Source: Streblospio benedicti
Taxonomy: Eukaryota > Annelida > Polychaeta > Spionida > Spionidae
Assembly: GCA_019095985.1 (NCBI GenBank)
Contig: CM032660.1
Location: 7,239,132-7,303,131 of the forward strand
Reading direction: 5' to 3'
DNA: 64,000 nucleotides
Position numbers and translations under genes: made by a program. Position 1 is the first letter of the stretch. Every line of letters begins with the position of its first letter. Positions 12,931 through 27,800 of this stretch are shown here, piece by piece. The notes beneath the pieces are model-generated. The model made no database searches and was not told the DNA's origin. It saw only the letters and a program-made list of their open reading frames with translations.

Positions 12931-15845
12931 TTTTTTTCACTTTTAGTATTTCATGTAGGTATTTCCACAAAATTTACTTTCACTAAACTTCATAATTATT
13001 ACACTTTATAGCTGTAATAAGAAAATACATTTTTAGTTTACGTATGTGTATAAGTATTCCTATGGTATTACAAAGTAAAAACAAACATGCAGATAAAGAA
13101 AATTTATCGAGATTAGAGATAGGGGGGGGGGGTTAGGAGAGAGCAAAGAGAACAGTATTCTACATTTGTGGAATGTGAGAAAATGTACATTCTCCCTTTT
13201 GTGCTAATTAGATGCACAACCTTAGTGACAAGTTTTCACTGAATCTTAATATAAACCTTTCATTATGTGATTGCACACATGATTTGATATACAAATTAAG
13301 CTTACTATTGTACTAAATATGGATTTATCCGGGACCGTCTACTAAGTAGCTAGCCTTTAACAGTTTTAACAATACATCAAGTCCAAACAAATGTATCCAC
13401 AAATAATTCTGAATGCATATATAATGGTTACTCTTCAATTCCACAGTGAATTGTCGTCACTGATCCTTGATAAATGTTCGCATGCTTGCTCATTATTCAA
13501 AGTACACATGAATAATATTGATTGCAAAATGAGACATAACAAGATTTGCTGCTTTAAATTAGAATTTTATATATTTTGTTGTTTATATATGTAACCAACA
13601 TGGTGACATTTATCATTAAAAACAGAAACCACACACTATACAAAAAACAATTGTCAATAAGCTCCATAATAAAATCCAAATATGGCATGCATTAGCAAGC
13701 TTATTTATCCTTTCCGATCCACGTAATAAAACAATCAAATGTCATATCTAAACCTACTTGACCTGTATCCAGACACTTTAAAATTCTAATCCATTGTGAA
13801 ATATCGTGCGCTTAAAGACGTTATCACAAATTAAAACAAGTGACATAGTAACTTGTTGTAAATCCAGGCTTTTATTTAAAGCATTACATAGTCCATCATA
13901 AGTATCAAATATCTATTATAAATCAGACAACATTTCCTGCATACATATTTTGTTCCAGATACTACAGTGCTTGTCTCATAATCAGACTATTAATTTTTTC
14001 ATAATTGTAGAACATTCATAAAAATTTATAATAATCATAACTCAACAAATATATCATATAGTAAATAGAAATGTACAGTTTATCTTTTTACCTAAATTTG
14101 ACCATAATAAAGGGTTGATTCAGATCAATGTGAAATTTGTTTTTATGAAACAATGATTTTTTTTTTCAAATTTAAGGCTTTTTTACAATGGTAAATTATT
14201 TCTAAATCATCAATATTATTCAATAATGACAATCAAATAAAAACAGCATCAAAATAATAAATATACAATATACTTGGGTCCGATAATACCTTATGTGAGT
14301 AAATATTTACACTACCACATATCTGGATTTACTATCCGGAACTGGATCAGTGGGACTTGTGACTTGTCTATTCATGTTGAGTAATCTCCCAAAATCTGGC
14401 TCGCAAGAATTCATTAAATGCTTCAATATAGCTAGATATTTGATGAACGAGTTTCATACTAACCTTTAAGCTAAAATTTTATCTATGTGATTCATCCTTT
14501 TATTTTAACATAATGTAACCAATTATAAAGATATATTCCGTTTAAATATCCCACCAATATATGTACGATTTACTAATTACATTGGGAAAGCCCTCTTGGA
14601 CTCGTTCTGGCATCTATAAAATCAGCGCAAAATTTGTCGTCTGCTCTAGGCGTCTGCTACTGAAACACAGTTTTTTGTATATAATACATTTTTGCAATTT
14701 CATTGAAACAACTTCATAAGATATCGTCTGAAGTATATTTTTTAAAACTATTACCGATTACATTTAAAATAATGGAAGAAAATATTTTAAAACCGAGCTG
14801 ATTATCACAGTGTAACAAAACTATATGGCAAAAATATCGTCTGCTAAGCCTTTTACCGTAGTCACGTGATGGACATCGATCCATTGCATCCCTTTGGTCC
14901 TGGCACAATTCAAACCTGCAAAGACCAGAGAGTCTGTTAATTATTGATGATAATTATTTCTCAAGTAACTATTTCATTGGAAATTGGGAGAGAGAATTTC
15001 CATTGTTAGAGGTTTGAATATTACTCGTCAGATTTACGGCAAATGCGTATTTTTGCGTTGGATATTGATGGCGGGAAGCGCCGCACAAATTAGTATTGAG
15101 TTTTGAGAGGGAAATGAGTTTGGTTGAGCATTTGGAATATGATTGGAAACAGAGCAAGAGTCAATCAACACCAAATTATTGATCTCTGTGAAAGGTAGTT
15201 GCGTTTTGGTGGACATTGGAGTCAGATATATTACAAAAGGAGTAATTTGTAAGGATTCATTGTCATAAAGGGGATATTATTTTGTCCACGTTTTAATTAC
15301 TAGTATTGTGATCATCAAGATGTCCTTGTGCCAATGATTTTAAGTGGTGTATCTTATTTAATGTGAAATCATGGAAATAGGTAGCACAAGGATGCAATTA
15401 AGAGGATACTTATTACACATACTTTGATATATTAATCACAGAATTTTTTAAATAAAGATTAATTGTGAGTTTTAAATGTTATTCATTATATATATATAGT
15501 AAAAAACTTGAGTGAATATATGTGCAGCGGCAAAAAGGTTAGAATATAAATAAGGATATTGTCTCATCAAAATAACTGAATTTGAAAATCAAAGTTTTTA
15601 TTGTAAGATGTGAAACAATTACTCCATACTGATTTTAAATTGAAACGTGAATACTGATGTTCACTTAAATATCATGCAAGCAAGTACAAGCAACATGTCT
15701 GGATAAGTACGAAAGCCAACATGAAAAACAAAAGGGGCTACTAAGCCCCTACATGTATATAGATAACCCATCTTCTTTCATTGAATACAAATCTACCTAA
15801 CCTAGGCGTTTGTCTGCTCTTGCAATTACTGGCTTGCATGCAATC
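12931..15845. other. Divergent intergenic spacer AKNA / WHRN
   Basis: The start codons of AKNA (minus) and whirlin (plus) lie 2.9 kb apart, head to head, so this spacer should hold both promoters and 5' UTRs. It is AT-rich. I see an 11-G run near 13122, a CACGTG E-box core at about 14862, and a small perfect hairpin (AGGGGCT / AGCCCCT) near 15731-15749. I found no convincing coding exon, repeat element or TATA box. The short open frames here have no recognisable content. Confidence 0.6.
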
Positions 15846-18800
15846 ATGTCGGATACTGCGCAATGGTTGCAGGATGCCATTAATAATTTACTTAACCAGA
15901 GAGAGCAGGGTGAATTCGTTGAGATCCTGACCGATTTCCATCGGAGGCGTAGCGTTCGTGACCTTGCATTTTCACTCGAAGTGCTGCTCGACACTCCTGC
16001 CAAGCGACAGCTCATCCGATTGCTGCGTCATGTCATCCCCAGCTCCGATCTTGTGGAATACGACAGGTTCACATCACGCATTAAGAGTAGTAGTGGAGGA
16101 GCTGGATCTTTGCCAAAGAATTACGGAGGTAGCAAAGGTAACTGTGTTGTTGATTTGGTGGAGGGTAGGGAGCACATAAAACTTAAGTACCATTTTTGGT
16201 TATATACCAATTGGATTCATGCATGAAGTTGAACATTAATTTATTTTAGTAACAACTACTTACAAATTGTAGTCTTTGCCTACTGGAGAACCTCTTAATA
16301 GTGAGACCACCATAAATAATTTCCATAGAGTCCACCTTTTCATAAAGACCATGCAAGGGAAGTCCCCGAGTGGTACTTTCCAAAAATGATTGATATTTAA
16401 AGTATAAACCAAGAGAAAATTGTTTACTGTTCAATTTATATTTTTTGCAGAAATGATCATGAACATTAAATGTTTATTTGAAGGGTCACTCAAAGGTGTA
16501 TTGAAGAAAGGGCCCGGAAGCTCCACTAGTATGCCTGTACATGGATACTACACGCTGCCAGGCAACAGAAGTGGGCTGCCGGCAGGAGGCCGTCCACCCT
16601 CAGCAACCAGTGTCCTACAGCCTTTTTCTCGCTCAGCACTGCCTCAATGGGACACTGGAGGGAACATAAACCAAGTGAGTTAATATTTAGGAGCTTTAAC
16701 TCATTATTTTCTATCAAATGGCAAAACTTCCTATAGAGATTACTTCAAGGGACTATCTTAAATGTCACATCTTTGTCCAAAGATAGTGTTGATAAAGGAC
16801 ACTTTTAGCTCCACAAACATAGTTAGAATATGATTTGTAATTACAGTAGAACCTCTCAATTAGGACCACTGTTGGGACCAGTAATAGGTGGTCTCACAGG
16901 GGTGGTCACTATACAGAGGTTCGTTTTGGTAACTTATGCAGGTTTGGGACCATGAAAAGTGGTCTTATTATAGAGGTGGTCTTAATCGGAGGTTCTACTG
17001 TACTTGTGGCTGTGTTATGTAAGACGAACACCTTCAGATAGACTTATCTAGCCATGTTACAGCCTCAAAGCAAGTAGTTATATACTCCAGATTAGCAATA
17101 ATATGTAGGTAACCAGGTGACAGATATAATGTTAATTACTTTGTATAGAATGCTTAAAGGTAACTAATAATTGTGTCAAGACAAAGTGTGATTCGAAATA
17201 AGCGATATTAATATGGCATGGTTTCACTGGATTTTTGGTCGGTCATTTTTAGCCATCGAACTTTTGGGACACTTAACTGAACAAACCTTCGAATATTTAT
17301 TGATAATTAGGTAACTAAATATTGAATTTATTACACTCAGTCAGTGATAACAGTTGGATAGGAAATAGGCAATACAATGGGACAATGACAAAGGACAAGT
17401 CTCACATGGTGTCTATAGAGAGGTGGTCTCTTTATGGAGGTTGATATTCGCTTTTACATTCATTATGAAGGGACCACATCAAATGGTCTTATGATTGATG
17501 GTGTTACAGAGAGGTGGTCTTAATCGTAGGTTCTACTGTGATTGGTTCTTTAGTACATGTATAACTATTTTTTATTTTAATTGACTTTCCAATGCGTATA
17601 TTAGCGGTTCCACCGCAAATTACGTAACATGTATTGTCGCTGTCGTATTTCGTGAGCTTAGATGAACTAAACCGTGCGTGCTATTGTTTGCGGTGCAGTC
17701 TTTGATGGTGCTGACTTTGACGGTGTGGTCAAATTAACATTTTAGATTATGGGATGATCATTTAGCATTACGTAATTGGGCAGAGGTAACATGCAAGTAT
17801 ATGGTCATTTGACTTTGCGCCAAGTATAAAGCAACCAAAGACACTTTGTACAGGCAAAACCTAAAAGCAGTAGGTTAATGTGATCCCAAGGTTCAGTATT
17901 GGAAATAACATTCAAAGGTAAAGACAGACGATCGAAGATTCGCCCCATCCATCGTATTTACTTTTTGGCACTGAATTGTTTGGTGAATAGCCTTTGAAGA
18001 AGGGGTGATATTTTGCAATTTTTATGTATCCGTGTGCAAGTCATCACTAGCATCCAATGAAGATCGCAAGCAATATTTGTTCATTAATCAATCATAACAT
18101 CAGAATAGGAAAATCCATTTTATTGGTATGGGGATTTTCTTTGTGAATATCATTTATAAAGTCTAAAAGTCATCATTGGTCCGAATAAACCAGTCATAGC
18201 TTGAAATAGACTGCACATATTTGCTTTGATTTCAGATTAAAGGCTGCATTATCTTCTCTTTAGAGTACTCAGTATAAAAACAATATTTTCATAACTGTAT
18301 TGAGAAATAATTAGAAATACTCAACTTCCACTGAATGGGAAGCTCGATGGTCACTCATTTGTTTGTGCCAGTAATGGAACATAAAGTGAAAACAAACATG
18401 TGTCTGCTCGTGTGCACTCAACTGCCTTTTTTGTGCTCAGGGGGAATTACTTTATGTGCATTGGGGCAAAAGTATCAATGCAATGAGTGATTGTTTTTCA
18501 TAAAATGCATAATGTTCCAGGTATTCAAAATTAAACTTTGTTGAAATTTGTCATGTTTATCGTTGATATATGTATCTTACTAGTAGCAATGAAAAACGTT
18601 CTTACTTTTGACTAGTGTGAAGTGCTGTGCAAATTAATAATCGTAATAAAGAACATGAACACAAACGCTAAACATTCAGTTGCACCTGATAGCTTTAGGT
18701 CGGACAGCAATATCCCTTCAGTATGCTTTACATGAACAATCACTCATAACTGAAATTTAACTTGAATTTGGAATTCATTCTCTCTATATTTGAATTTTGT

Positions 18801-21800
18801 ATTCTTTCTCTTCAGTTGCGAGTTATGTGGTTCAAAGTGTGTGGATCATAGTATATGCTGCAATTGCTGAATGAATTCCTACAGTCCATAAAATACATAT
18901 TTGATATGAAGAATCAATGTGAGTGATAATTAAAAAGGTATAATTTGCAATTTTATATCCCCGCAGGTAAAGCGAATCTACATGGAGCAAACCAATGTGA
19001 ATGTTGGCCTGGGGTTCAGTATTCGAGGTGGTGCAGAGCACGGAATAGGTGTCTATGTGTCCTATGTGGATGTGGAATCGGTGGCTGAGCGACAAGGACT
19101 TGTACCAGGGGACCAAATACTCAGCGTTAATGGCATTTCCTTCCATAAGATCACACATGATGAAGCAGCAAGGGTAAGACATTATAATTAGTTGTTTTAG
19201 TGAGTTATCTATGTTTCAATGCCGTTTGATATTTAGCTTTATCTAGTATTAGTCAACAATGTTGACAATCACAACAGCAACAACCTATGATGATGATGAT
19301 AATTTTATTTTCTAGAATGGAACTTTATATGTGCATAATGGAATACAATGTATATTGATATGTTTATACGTTCTGGTCATGTTGAAGTAGCTACTTAATG
19401 AAAACAGAGAATTAATTTAATTTCATTACTTTAAGGAAGCCGATATGGAGACTAACTTTGTTAAGGTGAGGTGGTGGTCTAACGGAGGTTCTGTCTTGTA
19501 TCTTAATGGTGGTTTTGGAGTGCCAGAAATGGTCTTACTATAGAGGTGGTCACTTTATAGAGGTCTAAATTGGAAGATTTACTATATAATTTTTTTGTTC
19601 CTACTTTAAAGTTAATAATCGAACAAATGTGCCTTTATAAAAGTAATAGCGGAATTAACAGGAAGCTAGGTTTATCTAATTCTGTGACTTTTAATTGTAG
19701 TACATTTTGTACATTTTCAAGTGAAAATGCAATACTGTACAATTCTAGCTTGCATGGAGAATTGGAGATGTACTATTAAAAAGCTATTACCAATCCTATA
19801 AATGTTGATCCAAATTGAAATCAAATTTCTTTACATCAATTGAAATACATTTTATGCAAGGCATTTAATATTAATGATAAGTACTTGTGCGGCTCTAGGG
19901 TTTGAAGTTATGAATATGCAATTAATATGAGGATTACAATATACAAAATTGAAGAATCATTGATTTTTGTGTTGGTCTTTGATGAAATGGAAAAAATACT
20001 GATAGCTTGAAATAATACTAAAATATTGTGAAAAGAAAAAAGATCATGATCATGATTTGCTCACTTAATATTTAACTAAAATTTAAGATATATTTTATCA
20101 CATCGTTTTTTTAATGTACCAGGTGTTAGTATAAGTTATTGGGAAAATGCTATTGTCCAAATATTAAAGAAAATCATCCATATTCCACCAAGTAAATTGG
20201 TTTGGCGAGGAATGCTCCCTGGTGTCTAATAAGCTATTCATTAGGCAATTGCAAACAGATATGATAGTGAGAGGGAAGGATTGGTTCTATTTTGTGAGAT
20301 ATTTCTACATGTAGGTTATCATTGTTCTTGTTTGGGTTGATATACATGCAATAAATAGTTTATTAAAATTAAGATTAAAAATGTAGTAATGTGCACCAAG
20401 GGAGGTATTGATAACAAATGTTTTTGTTTTCCTATTTTACATTTATTGTAATTGTCCTGTGCTGAAAAGCAGACTAACTGCTCCATTTGACTACAAACCC
20501 TCTTGACGTTTATTCTGTACTTTCTGAACCAATACAACATGCATGTACATGTATAAATATTGAAAATAATTAGTAGTGTGTAGCATTTTAAAATTTTACA
20601 AAATTTTATTATGTTCGCGTATGACCATGTCTTTGGTGCTACAAAGTTTCCAGGTACAAAAGACATATTATGTCAAAATTCTTAACTGATAACATTGTCA
20701 TATATGGAAGGAGACCATGTTAAAATGTATGGTCATTGGACTTTCACAGCTGAGTGCATAAGTCCCAGGATTTATCATTTCTGCTCACCCAGAACTATTG
20801 TTCTTTGCCTCTGTCCATATGTCTATAGCTAAAAAGATTATTAAGATTTTGTGAAACAATATTTTCATGGAGGTGTACTGGTATTTAATCTGTCTAAGCA
20901 GTACTTATGAAACTGGCTTTCAGGCAACATTAATGACTGTTTGGCTAAGGGTGCATTGAAATAGGGATGAATTTGTTGTTGACTACTACGTGCATGCGGA
21001 TATGAGTCTCCAATCTTAATCACAAATCTCTGGTTGCATACAAGTTAGTTAGGCTGAAGAATGGTCTCACTCCTAGTCCTGATCCAAGAATTTATGCCCA
21101 GTCAACCAATAACATTTTAGGTTGTGGACCATGTTGTGCGTCCAGGCCATATTTATGTATGTAACCTTGAAGAGTACAAACCCACAACTAATATGCTTGC
21201 TTTATTTGGTCTGCGAAAGGTATGACACAACCAAATTAATGAGGAAAAAAATTCTACATTCTCTCACATCTTTCTACCGAGCATATTTCTACCACAATAG
21301 ATGAGACAGAATGTAGAAAATGAATATCACATGTATATCGCATGTATATAAGCAAAAAGGCTTTTTACGATCTCTTAATTTATTGTCCTGTTAATCTGGT
21401 AAACATCATCCAAATTTAAAGATTAAACTAAAAATAGGCTTCTTCTCAGAGAATCACCAGGGTCAGGAATTTGGCCTATCAATAATCTAGTTAATTATTC
21501 AAAACTAGTTTTTTCTTCTATCTTTTGACTGTCGTTGCCAAATCCTGTTGCGTGTTTAAAGGATTTTGGCCATGATATTTTCTTCCAGGCCATATGGCTC
21601 ATTTTCATGATCTCTCATGTTCAGCTTTTGTTATTTATAATTACTCAATCTAAGAGATAATCAAGTTAGATTAAAATTATTTGTATTATGGCCAAATCAT
21701 ATGAGCAATTAAAGAAAGATTGGATAACCAATTCATTAGTCAAGATTAGTCACGATTGTAACCCTCACAAACATATCAAGTATACATTCTCAATTTCACA

Positions 21801-24800
21801 TATTATGGTCTGTCATAAACAAAACTTTAATTGGAAATGTAATTGCATGATTTACTAGAATAACATCATTTAAATTTATTAGAAATATAGAATAATAATT
21901 ATACTGACTGCTGCTCACTGTTTAATATTAAAGTCATATTTTCAAACAGAAATTGCAGATCTAGATAACAAAGATATCAATAATAATTACAATCAAAAGT
22001 TTTTCTGGTGTGGTGACAATAAATATACATTTATAAGTAGATTGCAAGTATGTCATATGAACTAACAGCGATAAAGTTTTCCGGAGTTCACCTATTTCAC
22101 GAGCATTGTACCACATCTGAAAATACCAGAAAAAATGTTTTATTTGAAATGGATGATCATTCAAGTGCCACACCACCCCTTCATGGAAGAGCTCTCCTGC
22201 ATGTTTAAACAACTACTGAAAACTAATTGTTTGAAGACATTTGAAGCCCTGGGTACTAGGATGATCATGATGTAACAGAAAAAATATTTGACATGAGAAA
22301 GATAGGATATAGTTTGTTTGAGGACAAAATATTTGTCCATTCACCCATATAAACCTGCATGTTGAAACCTACATTGCTGATCAGCTGTGGTGACACGAAG
22401 TCTTTTTGGAGATGTTCTCAAATATATATGTAATGATTATAAGACCCTGCTTTAATTGAATCACCATCGGTAACAGACCTTTATGTGCAACAAAAATAGT
22501 GGCGTTTACGTGCAACAAAGCATTGACCAGCTCACATGTACATGAGCCATGCTGCACAGCCACATGGATATATAGGTAAAGGATACAGCCATAACTGCTC
22601 ACTAGAGTGGGCCATTATGTAGTTCATGTATAAAAAAAGAATAGTCAATTATATAGATAACACGGAATTTCAATAAATCTGAAAAATAAGCCTATTGATA
22701 CATGTGAAATACATCATCACAGCTTTACAAGAGAATATAGTATGCTGTGTTTGATAATTAGAAACATATTACAGGTGTTAATCGACAAGGAGTCCAGGAC
22801 AATGGGCACATGATGGGGCTCCCTCTGTTTATTGAAATCCTGTGCAAACATTGAAATCCAGCGAAGTCCTATGCAAACATCGAAATTCCCCTCATTTTGG
22901 TCTCTGACAGTTATTTCTGGCTGGGTTGAACTTCATTTAACAATTTGTATGTTTTGACAAAACTGCATTAAAACATGTTTGTATCTTGTACAATAGAATC
23001 TCTCTATTAAGACCACCTGTGGGAGGGACCTCAAATGGTCTCAATAGAGAGGTGGCAGCCAGTGTGGGAAACTTCTCCAAAATAGGTACTAGACAACAGG
23101 GCTGGCAAGTTGAAAAGCTTACAGGCCCTAGTGAAATCTTACCAGCCCTGCTAACGGCACTCAATATCTAGGGGTTCCAGGGCATTCCACCCCGGAAATA
23201 TTTTTATGTATATTTAAAAAAGGAGCCATTTGTTTGATTTTGAGATAATTTTTGATATTATGACAAAAGTATGTTACAATACGTGGTCATAAATGTCCAA
23301 GACAACTGGGCAGGTAAGTCTGAAGACCTGCAGGCCCAATAGTAAACTTGCCAGCCTGTGGCCACCGGGCAGGCAGCCATTTTCCATGCAGGTGGTCTTT
23401 AATATAGTTTTATTTTGGTCACTTTATGAACATTTGGGAGCATAAAAAATGGTCCTACTACAGGGGTGGTCTCAATTGGGGGTTGTAAATATATTTTAGT
23501 TTGAACATTATGCCTTGTTTTAATTTAATTTCAGAAATAATTCTCATACATAATATATGTACATATATGCATATATAAACAGAGGAAACATTTGATAGTG
23601 ACTTGCCAAGAATTCAAAACTTTGTTTTTCCCAAGCTTGCTTGTGAATACATTTCCAATCTTCTCTCTGTGGTCTACAGGACGCAAGTTCCTACACTGTA
23701 TTGAAATAGCTGAAGACAGGTTTTACATCCCTAAGGGACTCAAACTCACGACCTTAAGGTTGTGGGAACAAAATGATACCATCATCCCAAATTTGGCTGT
23801 TAAAAGGTTACACGGACGAACCGTTGTGTCTGTAACCCCCAGTCTACATATTTGGTCAGTTATCTTAACCCAGAAGTTGTGGGTTTGAACCCAGCTAAGG
23901 AAGGAGATTGTGGGAGGGTTATAGGTTACAGAGACAACGGCCACTATTTTGGTTGCACATAGCGGTCATTTTTGGAATGTGATGAGTACGAAAGGCAGAC
24001 TGGTGGGAAAAGTATCAATTACATTTACCCTCATACCAGCTGCCTCATACTGTACCTTGAATATTGTTTAAATGAAGACCACATTACTTTGCTCGGACTT
24101 TTTGTGTGTGGAATGTGAGTAACAAACACATCATGGAGAATAAGAAATTTAATCCTGAAAATATATTTAAAAAAAACTACAATTCAATAAATTTTAATAT
24201 TAATAATCATATGTTGTAAGCTTTGCTAAATATTTTGATATTTTGCTCAAAATATCTTTATTTATATTTACTAACCCTCTTTTGTGTAAGAGTAGTCCAT
24301 AAGCAATTTTATCAGCCATTCTATCTAGTAAACGCTCATCGTAATGTGGTACATTCATAGTTGATAGAACCAAATAAGGTTCAAACATGCCTGTGTATGG
24401 CACCTGAAAATAAAATTGGGCATGATCTGATTATTATACATGTAATCCATATAATCATAAATGCATTTGGCCAAATCTAGATTTTGTATTATATTTTGAA
24501 AATGGTGTTATTTATGAAATCATGCATATGTGCCACAGTAACTGTAAAGCATCAAAGATCATGAATATGGTGCAATTTAAATCTTTTTCTCACTATGTAA
24601 GGTTGATGTGCAAGACGAAATCGACCATAGTCTGTTCCTATGTGACCTAAATTCCATTTGTTCATTCTGAAAATGTTGTAGATTAAATAGGGTTATTTTG
24701 ATCATTGCAAGATACATTATAGATTCATTACTATGCATTTGGATTCATGACATACACGTACATTTTTTTCTCACTTCTTTAACAATAGCAACAAGACACT

Positions 24801-27800
24801 TTTTACAAAGGTGTATACATCAAGTATATTTTGACACTTGTCAGCTATCTTGTTCTCAAAATTGGGGCTAGATGTATTTTAATAAGCTGAAGGGATTTGA
24901 GGTGCGTTCTGGACTCTTATGCAAAGGTTGCACGGGGGAGGGATGCATCTTGGGCCAATTCCATCTAGGTAGCTTCCATTCTGTGGACAAGAGGCCACAT
25001 TTTCTTTTTGTCTCATCTACATCTAATATAATTGTAATTTTTTATTTTGATTGATATACATAATATGATTGATATACGTAATAGTCAATACTTACATGAA
25101 AATGGCATATCTCTGTGAGAGCATTCTAATACTTAGAGCAAATCACATCTGTGACAGATATTTTAAACACGTTTAAGCCTAAATTGGGGATTAGGCATGA
25201 TGATTAGAACAGTAGTATTTATTTTGATTTGCATACACATGGCTTAATCACTCCGGTGGTACAGCATAGTGTATGCAAAGTTTTGTTTATATTTTTTATT
25301 TGCATACACATGCTGTATCACTGCGGTGATTAAGCCATGTGTATGGAAATTAAAATAAACACAACACGATGAACTCATTCAAAGATAAAATAAATACTGC
25401 TGTTCTAATCATAGTACCTGACATCTAATTTAGGAATATTACAGTACAACCTTGTTTAACCGAATATCATATATCCAAATTTTCCCATCAACCGGACGTA
25501 ATGCTATAGTCCCAATTTTTTCCGGACGTATATATACGGGAAATCAAGTGTGGACTCGAACTATTGTCTTTTACTTATTCGCGGGAGCAGACAAAGATGT
25601 CCGGAACACAACCCACACAGTATTAGCCTTTGTCAAAAAGGTGCTCCATCCCATTTGGTGAGCTCACACCACAATAGCACTGGTTGATTGAGACTATATC
25701 CATTGCTTTGTGCTGGTCAGTAACGAACAAAATCATGGTGTGTTTTAATTACAGTCATCGCAAAATATAGCTTTGTTACTTGCACAAAAAATATCAAATA
25801 ATGTTCCAATTGAGTTATCATTATACATGCAGGAATATTGGTGTACGACAGACAGCAATCATGCGGCATTTGATGCGTGCTAACATAGTGTTATTAACCA
25901 CAATAACCACGCCATTAGTACACAATGAACGGAAGCATGTTTTAACTAATATTATCACAAAATATAGCTATGTGTCCAATGCACAGGCTATAAAATGAGG
26001 TTCTATCAAATTGTCTTTGTAGAAATATTGTTTTACGATATTCAACATCAACTCAAAGTGATGGAGGAGTCGTTCTACAAGGTATTTCATGAAAATCTAT
26101 TATCGTCCATAGTCACTCGTGGTAGTATACATACATTTCTTACATTTGCCCACCCCTCACCCTCAATCACCCGGATATATAGGTTTTCCGAATGTCATTC
26201 CAGCTTCCCAACGTGTCCGGTTAAATGAGGTTGTACTGTATGTGCAAAATGGCTGCATCTTTTTCTCACAGAGACTGACATTTTCGTGTAAAGTGCTCTC
26301 TAAAATCCACGAGAATGATAATAGGGGTTAACTGTTTCAGACGAAGGCAGTACTGTAGATGTTGTTGAAAAGAATTCTACACAATCATTATTTAAAAGGT
26401 TCAGCATAAAGTATTTTTAAATCTCAGGGCCGTAGCTACATATGAGGCAGGGGAGGCAACTGCCTCCTCTGTTTTTGGAGACTACCCTGTTGTTGAAGTG
26501 TTTTTTTTTTTCATTTTTTAAAAACTTTTCTGTCATATATAACCTCAGAAGCTATGAAAGGGGGGAGAAGCATCCCCTCAAACGGACCTAGCCTAGTGCT
26601 TGTCTGCACCCTCGCCCAATATATTTGCCTCCTCTGTTTTGCAATCCTGGCTACGGCCCTGAATCTGGTATTTTTTTTAAATCGATTATGATGAAATAGA
26701 TGAAAGATTAAATATTTGTATTGACAAACCCATAGCCTGTGATGATATGATTTTCCATATATGATAACAAATGACTTCTATTTTGTGGTGCATCTTTAGT
26801 TGGATCATGCTGTTCAAAAACAGGAACAACCAAACTCTAAAAATATTTTAATTTCAGTCATTGATTATAATTTATTTAGAAAACACATTTAATTGCCATT
26901 GTTTTCACATACATGTAGGTATGTGAAATCTAATATACTTTTTTTTTTAATTGGATACTATGCGGTACAGACAATGGAAAAAAGTGTTTACAAATTTTGC
27001 TGTGAATTCTATTTCACATACCATTTTGGGTTGTCCGTGCATGTACACCTTTATGTAGGTTTTGATTTTATTGTAGACATCAAATGATGGAATGAGATCA
27101 ATGTCAAGATAAATGAGATAAGGTGTTGCTGCTTCTTTTAAAAGCACATTTCTAAGAAAATTGATTGGATAGTATTTCTGAAATTACAGGAAAACATATT
27201 TTTATAGATATAGTTCTTTCATACAAATATTCATAAAAATTCATTTGCTTATGCTACAGTCACACAGCCATTTATATTAGATGCAGATGATTGCGGATAA
27301 AAATCCATAAGTATCCGCAAGAATACATATCATCCGTAAGCATATGTATCTATCCGTAACTCAATAAGCAGAATACGCGGATATACACAGATGAGCCAGT
27401 AAAACTTTGAAATTCTCAAAAATTTGGTACGTATGAAATATCATTCAAATGTCTGTAAAATACATAACTCTTACGAAAACTCATCCGTAAGATGTGTAGG
27501 GCTCTATACTCATCTGCAAGGATTGGTATCTATGCGTAACCCGATAAGCAGGATACGCACACTTTTGATGATTCATCTCCTACACTTGGGTCAGTTTCAC
27601 AGCCCTTGCCTCAACTCTTTCATTTTGCATATTTCAAATGTTTTTGCATAAAGCATCCACAGGTCTGTATCATGACCATGAGGGTCCCCATCCCCAGACT
27701 CCTACAAAATAATTCTTGGGAATAATTTTCAGTTTGGGGACAGCCCATTGCCTCTAAATCTTAGTACCAGCCTTTCAGACTACAAGACTACTAAATAATT

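Larger units (their letters stand above)
16675..18966. other. Whirlin intron 2
   Basis: A 2.3 kb intron. Apart from two MITE family 1 copies (16844-17000 and 17400-17539) I see no coding exon or RNA gene. The rest is unremarkable AT-rich sequence. Confidence 0.6.

Noticed and set aside
15810-15845. Upstream extension of whirlin (frame starts at a TTG)
   Set aside because: No ATG in this stretch. The first ATG at 15846 directly precedes HHD1, which fits the family.
18832-19182. Minus-strand 116-codon frame
   Set aside because: It overlaps whirlin exon 3 (PDZ1) on the plus strand, whose match to PDZ1 is decisive.
24900-26240. CRISPR-like or regularly spaced repeats
   Set aside because: The repeats here are inverted transposon ends, not spaced direct repeats, and the DNA is animal nuclear.
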